From assembly GCA_902496645.1 (NCBI GenBank), contig CABVBR010000013.1:1-27456 (forward strand): a stretch of 27,456 bases of DNA, given 5' to 3'. The translations under genes and the position numbers were made by a program. Each line of letters opens with the position of its first letter. The stretch's first letter is position 1. This stretch comes from an uncultured Collinsella sp. GTDB taxonomy: Bacteria; Actinomycetota; Coriobacteriia; Coriobacteriales; Coriobacteriaceae. The notes under the pieces are model-generated. The model saw only the letters and a list, made by a program, of their open reading frames with translations. It was not told where the DNA came from and did not search any database. Below are positions 20,849-27,456 of this stretch, one piece after another.

Positions 20849-21925
20849 TTACACGTTAAAGCGGAAGTGCACGACGTCGCCATCGTCCATGACATAGTCC
20901 TTGCCCTCAATACGCAGCTTGCCGGCGGCCTTGGCGCCCTGCTCGCCGCCGAGCTCGATGTAGTCGTCATAGCCAATGACCTCGGCCTTAATAAAGCCGC
21001 GCTCAAAGTCGGTGTGGATGACACCGGCGGCCTGCGGGGCGGTCGCGCCCTGACGCACCGTCCAGGCCTTGACCTCCATCTCACCAGCCGTAAAGAACGA
21101 CTGCAGGCCGAGCAGCTTGTAGGCGGCCTGCGCGAGCACGTCCAGGCCGGGCTGCTCCAGGCCCAGGCTCTCCAGGTAGTCGGCAGCGTCCTCGGGATCG
21201 AGCTCGGAAAGCTCGGCCTCGATCTTGGCGCAGATAGGCAGCGGCTTGACGCCGTCGATGGGCGCCAGATCGTCGTTGAGCATATCCTCGTCCACGTTGG
21301 CCACATACAGGATGGGCTTCATGGTGAGCAGGAACAGACCCTTGGCGGCGGCACGCTCCTCGTCGGTCATCTCCATGGATGCGGCGCGCTTGCCCTCGTT
21401 GAGCCAGTCAAGCAGGCGCTTGGCGACCTCAAACTTGGGCATGAGCTCCTTGTCGCGCTTGGCCTCCTTCTCGAGCTTGGGCAGCTGCTTCTCGAGCGTG
21501 CCCATGTCGGCCAGGATGAGCTCGGTCATGATGGTGTCGGCATCGCCGGCGGGATCGACGAACTCGCCCGTGCGGCCCACCTCACGCATGACGTTGGGGT
21601 CCTTAAAGTAGCGCACGACCTCGCAGATAGCGTCGGTCTCGCGGATGTTTGCCAAGAACTGGTTGCCCAGACCCTCGCCCTCGTTAGCACCCTTCACCAG
21701 ACCTGCGATGTCGACGAACTCGACCGTAGCCGGCACAATGCGACCCGGGTTGACGATGTCGGCGAGCTTTTGCAGGCGGCTATCGGGCACGTCGACGATA
21801 CCCACGTTGGGGTCGATCGTGGCAAACGGGTAGTTGGCGGCAAGGCCGGTCTTTTTGGTAAGCGCGGTGAACAGCGTCGACTTGCCCACGTTGGGCAGGC
21901 CCACGATACCGATGGAAAGGGACAC
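20849..21925 (-). CDS. ychF: Redox-regulated ATPase YchF (Obg/TGS family)
   Basis: The 358-residue protein belongs to the universally conserved Obg-related P-loop family; YchF binds ATP rather than GTP and associates with ribosomes. The G1 motif GLPNVGKST lies at 9-17, then DVPDSRL and DIAGLVKGANEGEGLGNQFL in the switch region, and YVANVDED as the changed G4. The C-terminal TGS domain ends with DGDVVHFRFNV. The start is the GTG at 21925 with AAAAGGAG 5-6 nt upstream, giving the usual N-terminus MSLSIGIVG. The reading frame is open 91 codons further but the region is the non-coding gap to the GH4 gene. A downstream DUF1648 gene shares the transcript. Confidence 0.95.
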   Translation of the reverse strand: MSLSIGIVGLPNVGKSTLFTALTKKTGLAANYPFATIDPNVGIVDVPDSRLQKLADIVNPGRIVPATVEFVDIAGLVKGANEGEGLGNQFLANIRETDAICEVVRYFKDPNVMREVGRTGEFVDPAGDADTIMTELILADMGTLEKQLPKLEKEAKRDKELMPKFEVAKRLLDWLNEGKRAASMEMTDEERAAAKGLFLLTMKPILYVANVDEDMLNDDLAPIDGVKPLPICAKIEAELSELDPEDAADYLESLGLEQPGLDVLAQAAYKLLGLQSFFTAGEMEVKAWTVRQGATAPQAAGVIHTDFERGFIKAEVIGYDDYIELGGEQGAKAAGKLRIEGKDYVMDDGDVVHFRFNV

Positions 21926-21962
21926 GACAGCTCCTTTTGATACAGGTACTTCAAACTGCATA

Positions 21963-22012
21963 AGTATAGCGCCGCCGCAGCATCCGGGCGAATCCGGACA
22001 CCGCGGCGGCGC
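21963..22012. promoter_or_regulatory. GC-rich hairpin at the end of the glucoside operon and -10 box for ychF
   Basis: GCGCCGCCGC (21969-21978) pairs with 22003-22012, with an inner TCCGG/CCGGA helix. It follows the GH4 stop on the minus strand by 40 nt and may end that transcript, although no T-run follows. Directly beyond it on the minus strand is TATACT (21968-21963), a fair -10 box for ychF. Confidence 0.45.
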
Positions 22013-22052
22013 AAATGAAGCAGAGATGCGTGAGGGTTCGAGACAGCAGTCC

Positions 22053-23396
22053 TTACTTAAGCTCGGGCCAGAAATCCTTGTTGGCCTCGATGAGCTCGTC
22101 CAGGATCTGCTTGGCAACGCTCGCCGAAGGAATGGTCTTGGAGAGCGTGAGTGCCTGCCAGAGCTTCTGGTAGCTGCCCTCGACCCAAGCCTGGACAACG
22201 AGCTTCTCGACGGAAACCTGCTGCTCCATCAGGCCCTTCTGGAACTGCGGGATCGGGCCCTGGCAGATCTTCTCAAAGCCGTTGGAGCCAACGATGCAAG
22301 GCACCTCGACCATGGCCGTCGGGTCGAAGTTGGGCACAGCACCATCGTTGGGGACGATCAGCAGGAAGCGCTCGAGCGTGTTCTCGGCCAGCGCGCAGGC
22401 AAGGTCGACGATGTAGTTGGCGTGTACGTCGGGCTCAAAGCCGCCGTCCTTGGCAGTACCCTTGGCGATGATGTCGCGGCAAGCGCCAAAGACCTTCTTC
22501 TCGCGGCCGTCCATAACCTCATTGGCGCGAGTGTAGTTGGGGTCAGACGTCTCGACAACATAGTCCGGGTACAGGTAGTACTTGAGGTAGGTGTTGGGAA
22601 TCGTCTCGGGATCGACAGCATAAACATCCTTGGCCTTGCCGAAGGTGTGAATCCAGCTCTCCTCGACGTGCTGCTCCTTACCGGCCTCGTGCTCAATGCC
22701 GTCCAAGTAGCCGTTCTTTGCCATGTGCTCCTTGATCTGCGGCATGAGGTCGTTACCCTCCTTGTCGTAGATCTTGCTCCACCAACCAAAGTGGTTGAGG
22801 CCGTAGTAGCTGTACTGCAGCTCGCGACGATCCTTGATGCCGCACATACGGCTCATCTTATCCATGAGGTCGATCGGCATGTCGCAGATGTTGATGATGC
22901 GGCTGTTGGGGCGCAGCACGCGGCAGGCCTCGGCGACGATGGCCGCGGGGTTGGAGTAGTTGAGCATCCAGGCGTTGGGGCTGTACTTCTCCATGTAGTC
23001 GAGGATCTCGATGACACCACCGATGGAGCGCATGCCGTAGGCGATACCGCCGGCACCGCAGGTCTCCTGACCAACGCAGCCGTACTTGAGGGGGATCTTC
23101 TCGTCGAGCTCGCGCATAGCGTAGAGACCCACGCGGATGTGAGCAAGGACGAAGTCAGTACCGGTAAAAGCGGTTTCGGGGTCGGTGGTGTAGCTAAACT
23201 CAACCTCGGGTGCGTTCTCGTGGAAGTAGATCTCGCAGGCCTTTGCCACGATCTCCTGGCGCTCGGCGTTGTTGTCGTAGAAGGTCACCTTGTTGACCGG
23301 GAAGCGGTCGCGCTCCTCAAGCAGCATCAGGGCAATGCCCGGAGTGAAGGTAGAGCCACCGCCGGCAATGGTCACGGCATAGTTTTTCTTGGACAT
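22053..23396 (-). CDS. 6-phospho-alpha-glucosidase, glycoside hydrolase family 4
   Basis: The 447-residue enzyme should cleave phosphorylated alpha-glucosides (for example maltose-6-phosphate) after PTS uptake, by the NAD+/Mn2+-dependent redox mechanism of GH4. The NAD-binding Rossmann part is TIAGGGSTFTPG at 9-20. Cys171 in INICDMPIDL and His202 in GLNHFGW are the metal ligands, and Asp172 is the acid residue; the CDMP form is typical for alpha-glucosidases such as GlvA/MalH, while beta-type members read CN.P. Tyr270 in IPNTYLKYY would be the base. Length equals that of B. subtilis GlvA (449). GAGGAGG stands ahead of the ATG. It lies downstream of the EIICB gene in the same operon. Confidence 0.93.
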   Translation of the reverse strand: MSKKNYAVTIAGGGSTFTPGIALMLLEERDRFPVNKVTFYDNNAERQEIVAKACEIYFHENAPEVEFSYTTDPETAFTGTDFVLAHIRVGLYAMRELDEKIPLKYGCVGQETCGAGGIAYGMRSIGGVIEILDYMEKYSPNAWMLNYSNPAAIVAEACRVLRPNSRIINICDMPIDLMDKMSRMCGIKDRRELQYSYYGLNHFGWWSKIYDKEGNDLMPQIKEHMAKNGYLDGIEHEAGKEQHVEESWIHTFGKAKDVYAVDPETIPNTYLKYYLYPDYVVETSDPNYTRANEVMDGREKKVFGACRDIIAKGTAKDGGFEPDVHANYIVDLACALAENTLERFLLIVPNDGAVPNFDPTAMVEVPCIVGSNGFEKICQGPIPQFQKGLMEQQVSVEKLVVQAWVEGSYQKLWQALTLSKTIPSASVAKQILDELIEANKDFWPELK

Positions 23397-23493
23397 GATG
23401 TCCTCCTCATTCTGGCCGCTTGCTCAATCCATCCCCGCACGCGGCCTGTACGGTTTGGAATTGTTACCTAGAAGTGGAGTTTTTTATCTCTAG

Positions 23494-23533
23494 AATCGGC
23501 CTTGCGGTGCATACCGGCTCTGCAAGGCCGATT
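23494..23533. repeat. Intercistronic hairpin between EIICB and GH4 genes
   Basis: AATCGGCCTTGC (23494-23505) pairs perfectly with 23522-23533. No T-run follows on the minus strand. It probably protects the upstream EIICB mRNA end or sets the ratio of the two products. Confidence 0.6.
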
Positions 23534-23551
23534 GTTTCGATGGACGATGGT

Positions 23552-25162
23552 TTACAGAAGACTCTCGAACTTCAGAAGACTCTCGAACTTCTCGCGAACC
23601 TGCGGGACGGTAAGGCCGATGATGACCTGGATCGACTGACCTTGGACCACCAAGCCATGCGTACCGATCGCCTTGAAGGAAGCCTCGGGTGCAACGACGC
23701 TCTTGTCCTTGACGTTAACGCGCAGACGGGTAGCGCAGTTAGTTACATCGATGATGTTATCCGTGCCACCGAGCAGATCGAGGATGTTCTCGGCAAGCAC
23801 CAAGCGCTCATCATCTTTACTCTGGGCGACCGATTTGCCAGCAGCAGCACCGCCCTGCTTTTGCTTGTAGTCGGCCTTGGACTTGAGCTCGACCTCAACA
23901 TCGTCATCCTCGCGACCGGGGGTCTTAAAGTCGAACTTGACGATCAGGAAACGAAAGACCACGACCCAAAGAGCGGTAAAGCACAGACCGACAAGGATGG
24001 AGATGGCGTACTGCAGACCGTGTGCGGCCCAAAGGGGCAGCCAGTCCCACGAGAGCATCGAGATGATGCCGCCGTCGAAGATGCCCACGACGCCAAGGAG
24101 GTTTTGAGCCATGCAGCCGAGCGCTCCGAGCACGCAGTGGACGACGAACAGGCCGGGCGCGATGAACAGGAAGGTGAAGTCAAGCGGCTCGGTGATACCG
24201 CAAAGCATAGCGGTAAGGGTGACGGGAATGAGCAGAGCCTTGACGCGCTGCTTGCGCTCGGGTTTGGCGGTCATATAAAACGCAATGGCGACGCCAAGCG
24301 AGCCGAAGACCTTAGTCCAACCAGGGCAGGTATAGGCAGCCCAGGGCGCGGCATCCTTAAGAGCAATGCTCGGATCGGCAGCCAGTTGGGGCAGGATGTT
24401 GGCCCAAGCAGCAAAGATGCCGCCGTTGACCGCCGCGTTGTCGTAATAGAACGGCGTATAGATAAAGTGGTGCAGGCCTGTAGGAATCAGCACGCGCTCG
24501 AAGAAAGCAAAGACGCCCACGCCGAACGTACCGGCGGAAAGGATGAATCCCTGGAAGGCGGAGATAGCAGCCTGAACATGCGGCCACACCAGGCAGGCGA
24601 TAAGAGCGACCGGAACCATAACGAAGAAACCGATCATATAGATGAACACGGAGCCCGAGAACACGCCCAGCCACTCAGGAAGTTCGGTGTCGAAGTACTT
24701 GTTGTGAAGCATCGTGGCGATACCAGAAATGATAAGCGCGCCCATGATGCCCATATCAAGCGTTTTGATGCTTGCGATAGTGGCAAGACCAGTACCGCTG
24801 CCCGCCTCGACAGAGTAGTCGACCCCAAAGACAGGGCCCCACTGCCCCAAGATTGTGCTTACAAAGTAGTTGAAGGTAAGGTAGATGGCCAAAGCCTCCA
24901 TGCAGCAGCGAGCGTTCTGCTTGTTCGCGAGCGAGATTGGCAACGCTACGCAAAACAGCAACGGCATCTGGTTAAAGAGCGTCCAACCACCCTGGAGCAG
25001 CACATTCCAGCAATCAAACCAAAGATGACCCGCTGTGGCCATCTCGCCAAAGATCGCCTCGGTGGTAAACAACGTACCCAGGCCGACGACGATTCCGGAA
25101 AATGCGAAAAGAATTGCAGGCGTGTACATTGCACCGCCGAAACGTTGTATCTTTTGCATCAT
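23552..25162 (-). CDS. PTS alpha-glucoside-specific EIICB (GlvC/MalX type)
   Basis: The 536-residue membrane protein imports and phosphorylates alpha-glucosides. The EIIC part (about 1-415) has around ten hydrophobic segments and the motif ITEPLDFTFLF. A charged linker (DFKTPGREDDDVEVELKSKA) leads to the EIIB domain, where Cys476 in NCATRLR is phosphorylated. No EIIA domain is attached, so a separate EIIA (Crr-like) must serve it. Start: two neighbouring ATG codons at 25162 and 25159 with GAGAGGGGG ahead; another ATG eight codons upstream has no site. The C-terminus ends in two copies of KFESLL from a fresh 18-bp tandem duplication. The gene is divergent from the dehydrogenase and is the first gene of the glucoside operon. 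Confidence 0.92.
   Translation of the reverse strand: MMQKIQRFGGAMYTPAILFAFSGIVVGLGTLFTTEAIFGEMATAGHLWFDCWNVLLQGGWTLFNQMPLLFCVALPISLANKQNARCCMEALAIYLTFNYFVSTILGQWGPVFGVDYSVEAGSGTGLATIASIKTLDMGIMGALIISGIATMLHNKYFDTELPEWLGVFSGSVFIYMIGFFVMVPVALIACLVWPHVQAAISAFQGFILSAGTFGVGVFAFFERVLIPTGLHHFIYTPFYYDNAAVNGGIFAAWANILPQLAADPSIALKDAAPWAAYTCPGWTKVFGSLGVAIAFYMTAKPERKQRVKALLIPVTLTAMLCGITEPLDFTFLFIAPGLFVVHCVLGALGCMAQNLLGVVGIFDGGIISMLSWDWLPLWAAHGLQYAISILVGLCFTALWVVVFRFLIVKFDFKTPGREDDDVEVELKSKADYKQKQGGAAAGKSVAQSKDDERLVLAENILDLLGGTDNIIDVTNCATRLRVNVKDKSVVAPEASFKAIGTHGLVVQGQSIQVIIGLTVPQVREKFESLLKFESLL
23555..23590. repeat. Tandem 18-bp duplication at the end of the EIICB gene
   Basis: CAGAAGACTCTCGAACTT occurs twice without any change (23555-23572 and 23573-23590). 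It keeps the frame and adds six residues before the stop. Confidence 0.9.
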
Positions 25163-25517
25163 GACGGGGAATCCCCCTCTCTTCATTCGGAGCGCTGCGG
25201 TTTTGGCTTCACTCGAGACCGCAGACGCGCCGTTTGCGTGTACCTCGTGCAATAGGACGGGTGGGCCCGTGTCCCTGACTTCTTGCACTTACGTTTTATC
25301 ACATCACTTATCTAGACAAGTTAGCATAAAGACTACGGTCGGTAAACGGTTGATTATTGGCCGTAAACGGTATATGTCCAGTATTTCGCCTGCTAAATCT
25401 GACATAGCTGATGGCTGCATTTTAAATTTCTTTTCGACTTGTCTAGATGTGCTTGTCTATATCTATATACATGCCTATACTTCATTACAACATTCACCGC
25501 CACGTTAAGGAGTCACC
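25163..25517. promoter_or_regulatory. Divergent control region with TCTAGACAAG-type operators
   Basis: ACTTATCTAGACAAGT (25306-25321) is a nearly perfect palindrome. ACTTGTCTAGATGTGC (25437-25452) and CTTGTCTATA (25452-25461) look like further copies. Rightward promoter: TTGTCT (25453-25458), 17 bp, TATACT (25476-25481). GTAAACGGT is repeated directly at 25342-25350 and 25363-25371, 21 bp apart. The GntR/UTRA regulator encoded downstream is the likely binder of the TCTAGA-centred palindromes. Confidence 0.6.
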
Positions 25518-26543
25518 ATGAAAAGCGCGGTCTTCTATGGAAAGCACGACCTCAGAGTCGAGGAATCGGCAAAGCCGGCCGTGGGCAGGCGCGACGTTCT
25601 GATCAACGTCAAAGCTTGCGGCGTCTGCGGTACCGACGTTCATATCTATGAAGGCGACAAGGGTGCAGCCGACGTTACCCCGCCCACGATCCTTGGTCAT
25701 GAGTTTGCGGGCGTTGTCGAGGCCGTGGGCAGCGACGTCTCCGGCTTTAAACCGGGCGATCGCGTGTGCATCGACCCAAACCATCCCTGCGGCTGCTGTG
25801 AACCCTGCCGCGACGGAATCAACCACTACTGCGAGCATATGACCGGTTACGGCACCACCGTTAACGGCGGCTTTGCCGAGTACTGCTCCGTCGATATGCA
25901 GCAAGTCTACAAGTTGGGCGATCACACCAGCTTTGAGCAGGGTGCTATGACCGAGCCCGTCGCCTGCTGTCTGCACGGCATCGATATGTGCAACATCAAG
26001 CCCGGCAGCACAGTTGTCGTTATCGGCGGTGGCATGATCGGTCTGCTCATGATGCAGCTCGCCAAAAACGCCGGCGCCACCAAGGTTGTCTTGCTCGAGC
26101 CTGTCGAAGGCAAGCGCGAGGTTGCGCTCAAACTCGGCGCCGACCTGGCAATTGATTCCATCCACGAGGACGTCCCGGCCCGCCTGAAGCAGGAGGGCGT
26201 CGGCAACGTCGATGTCGTTATCGAGTGTGTTGGCAAGCCCGTCACCATCGAGCAGGCCATCCAGATCGCCGGCCACAAGGCTACGGTCATGATGTTCGGC
26301 CTCACCAAGCCCGATGAGACAATCACCGTCAAGCCCTTCGAGGTCTTCCAGAAGGAGCTTGTGCTTACCTCGTCCTACATTAACCCTTATACGCAGCGTC
26401 GTGCGCTCGAGCTCATCGACTCTGGCAGGCTCGACGTATCCTCGATGGTCGCAAAGGTAGCCTCCCTCGACGAACTCGGCGCCATCCTGTCAGACCCGGC
26501 CCTGCGTGCCATGGGCAAATATATAATCGACCCCAGCAAGTAA
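25518..26543 (+). CDS. Zinc-dependent medium-chain dehydrogenase (sorbitol/threonine dehydrogenase-like)
   Basis: The 341-residue enzyme oxidises an alcohol with NAD(P)+. Catalytic zinc ligands are Cys37 (GVCGTD), His61-Glu62 (LGHEF) and Glu146 (TEPVACC). Structural zinc is held by Cys91, Cys94, Cys97 and Cys105. The Rossmann glycine motif VIGGGMIG is near 168-175, with Glu (LLEPVEGKR) after beta-2, which favours NAD+. AAGGAG lies 5 nt before the ATG. Its location between the alpha-glucoside genes and the GntR regulator suggests polyol or sugar-alcohol use, for example of a disaccharide alcohol, but substrate cannot be set from sequence alone. Confidence 0.9.
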   Translation: MKSAVFYGKHDLRVEESAKPAVGRRDVLINVKACGVCGTDVHIYEGDKGAADVTPPTILGHEFAGVVEAVGSDVSGFKPGDRVCIDPNHPCGCCEPCRDGINHYCEHMTGYGTTVNGGFAEYCSVDMQQVYKLGDHTSFEQGAMTEPVACCLHGIDMCNIKPGSTVVVIGGGMIGLLMMQLAKNAGATKVVLLEPVEGKREVALKLGADLAIDSIHEDVPARLKQEGVGNVDVVIECVGKPVTIEQAIQIAGHKATVMMFGLTKPDETITVKPFEVFQKELVLTSSYINPYTQRRALELIDSGRLDVSSMVAKVASLDELGAILSDPALRAMGKYIIDPSK

Positions 26544-26557
26544 ATCGCTTGACACCT

Positions 26558-26587
26558 GCGCGGGCGGCCCTCATCCACCGCTCGCGC
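26558..26587. repeat. Hairpin in the gap between dehydrogenase and GntR genes
   Basis: GCGCGGGCGG (26558-26567) pairs with CCGCTCGCGC (26578-26587) with one G-T pair. There is no T-run; partial attenuation of the regulator gene is possible. Confidence 0.4.
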
Positions 26588-26608
26588 ACTCAGCTCTAGG
26601 AGACCGTC

Positions 26609-27364
26609 ATGGCGCGAGCCATCTTCCAAACTATTTATGACAACGTGAAGCAGTCGATTGACGACGGCACATACGCTTATCAGAGCTATCTGCCTTCGGA
26701 GACTGAGCTCACGCAGCTATTTGACTGTTCGCGCATGACGGTCCGTCGCGCCATCTCGATGCTTGCGGCAGATGGCTACGTGCTCCCCCAGCAAGGCAAG
26801 GGTATGCGCGTCATTCGCAACATCAGTGACGAGACGAGTCGTGGCGGCGGCGGACTCGAGACCTTTAAGGAAATCGCAGCCAGTCGAGGCTTTGAGCTCA
26901 AAACGGTCACCACTGTCTTTGAGCTCCTCGTCTGTAACAAGGCGCTCTCCAAGATTACCGGGTTTCCTGAAGGCTGTGAGCTCACGCGTGCCAAACGCAT
27001 CCGTTATGCAGACGGACAAGCCGTGTGCTCCGACGACTCCTATTACCTAAGCTCACAGGTACCGGGGCTGACACCCGAGATTGTCAACGACTCGATCTAT
27101 CGTTACCTCGAAGAAGGCCTTGGCATTAAGATTGCCACGGGCAAACGCGATGTAACGATTGAGCATCCCACGCCCGAGGATGCACGCGTGCTCGATCTCG
27201 ACGACTTTAACGCACTCGCCGTTGTACGCGGACAGACCTACAACGCCGACGGCATCCTTATGGAATACACCGAGACAAAGCAGGTTCCCAGCTTCTTTTT
27301 ACTCCACGAAACGGTCACCCGCCGCAATAACGGCAGCGAGACCCATCAGAGCAGTATGAGCTAA
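26609..27364 (+). CDS. GntR-family regulator with UTRA domain (TreR-like)
   Basis: The 251-residue protein has an N-terminal winged helix (about 5-70: YLPSETELTQLFDCSRMTVR, then RAISMLAADGYVLPQQGKGM) and a C-terminal UTRA ligand domain (about 85-240, ending MEYTETKQVPSFFLLHETV). Such HutC/TreR-type proteins bind a phosphorylated sugar and release their operator. TAGGAG stands 6 nt ahead of the ATG. The gene follows the dehydrogenase by 65 nt and probably shares its transcript. The palindromes at 25306, 25437 and 25452 in the divergent region are the likely targets, and a sugar-6-phosphate the likely inducer. It is followed by a very long terminator-like hairpin. Confidence 0.92.
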   Translation: MARAIFQTIYDNVKQSIDDGTYAYQSYLPSETELTQLFDCSRMTVRRAISMLAADGYVLPQQGKGMRVIRNISDETSRGGGGLETFKEIAASRGFELKTVTTVFELLVCNKALSKITGFPEGCELTRAKRIRYADGQAVCSDDSYYLSSQVPGLTPEIVNDSIYRYLEEGLGIKIATGKRDVTIEHPTPEDARVLDLDDFNALAVVRGQTYNADGILMEYTETKQVPSFFLLHETVTRRNNGSETHQSSMS

Positions 27365-27373
27365 CCATCTATT

Positions 27374-27445
27374 AGTTGCGGTGGGATAGTTCCTAGAATG
27401 GCCAGCTTAAGGGCAAAACAGGAACTATCCCACCGCAACTTTTTT
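27374..27445 (+). terminator. Very long (21-bp stem) terminator-like hairpin
   Basis: A 21-bp perfect stem begins AGTTGCGGTGGGATAG at 27374-27394 and returns at 27420-27440, with a 25-nt loop and six T (27440-27445). It stands 10 nt past the GntR stop. The stem is about twice the usual terminator length, so a dispersed repeat or small inverted-repeat element that also ends transcription is possible. Confidence 0.8.
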
Positions 27446-27456
27446 GACCGGCGGGG

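Noticed and set aside
21834..23471. Long plus-strand frame opposite ychF/GH4
   Set aside because: It covers the gap between the two genes, but most of it is antisense to well-supported coding sequence.
1..27456. CRISPR arrays, tRNA or rRNA genes
   Set aside because: No regularly spaced repeats of 24-40 bp, no tRNA-like cloverleaf and no rRNA sequence were noticed on either strand.

Overview
The window looks like chromosome of a high-GC, Gram-positive gut anaerobe. A Coriobacteriia member such as Collinsella is my best guess; no rRNA or other marker is present to prove it. The clues are high-GC third positions in most genes, a C-terminal LAxTG-type sorting signal at the left edge, a Clostridia-like topoisomerase IV pair, and a PTS/GH4 alpha-glucoside module.

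Layout. 1-1.2 kb: tail of a surface protein, then a small membrane protein with its XRE regulator behind a well-formed promoter flanked by CTGTCAT operator candidates. 1.6-5.9 kb: ParE/ParC-like type IIA topoisomerase. 6.0-8.2 kb: a convergent COG1373-type ATPase, a very small peptide gene or gene remnant next to an 18-bp inverted repeat, and a flavodoxin-family reductase. 8.2-11.1 kb: a long non-coding stretch, then three class I SAM methyltransferase genes (plus one tiny membrane ORF) behind a DtxR/IdeR-like iron box. 11.17-16.87 kb: a compact integrative element at the 3' end of guaA. It carries a DUF697-type GTPase, an XRE repressor, excisionase, tyrosine integrase, a ribbon-helix-helix protein, a small unknown and a RepA-like ATPase. 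16.9-22 kb: guaA, asparaginase, a second XRE gene divergent from an unknown gene across a perfect palindrome, a DUF1648 membrane protein and ychF. 22-27.4 kb: an alpha-glucoside module (GH4 6-phospho-alpha-glucosidase, PTS EIICB, a zinc dehydrogenase and a GntR/UTRA regulator), ending in a very long terminator-like hairpin.

How the parts work together. The element at 11-17 kb has a readable genetic switch: three CTCAC-N6-GTGAG-type operators lie in and after two divergent promoters, one for the repressor plus GTPase and one for xis-int-RHH-rep. The ends look like imperfect copies of the guaA 3' end (Glu-Trp-Glu-stop). Tandem 11-bp-spaced repeats near each end, in opposite orientations, look like integrase arm sites. 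A third, 11-nt match to the guaA end lies at 8260, so the methyltransferase block may belong to an earlier insertion at the same site. The most interesting candidates are the GTPase carried as repressor-linked cargo, and the iron-box-controlled trio of methyltransferases. All functions are read from sequence by eye; no database search was run.
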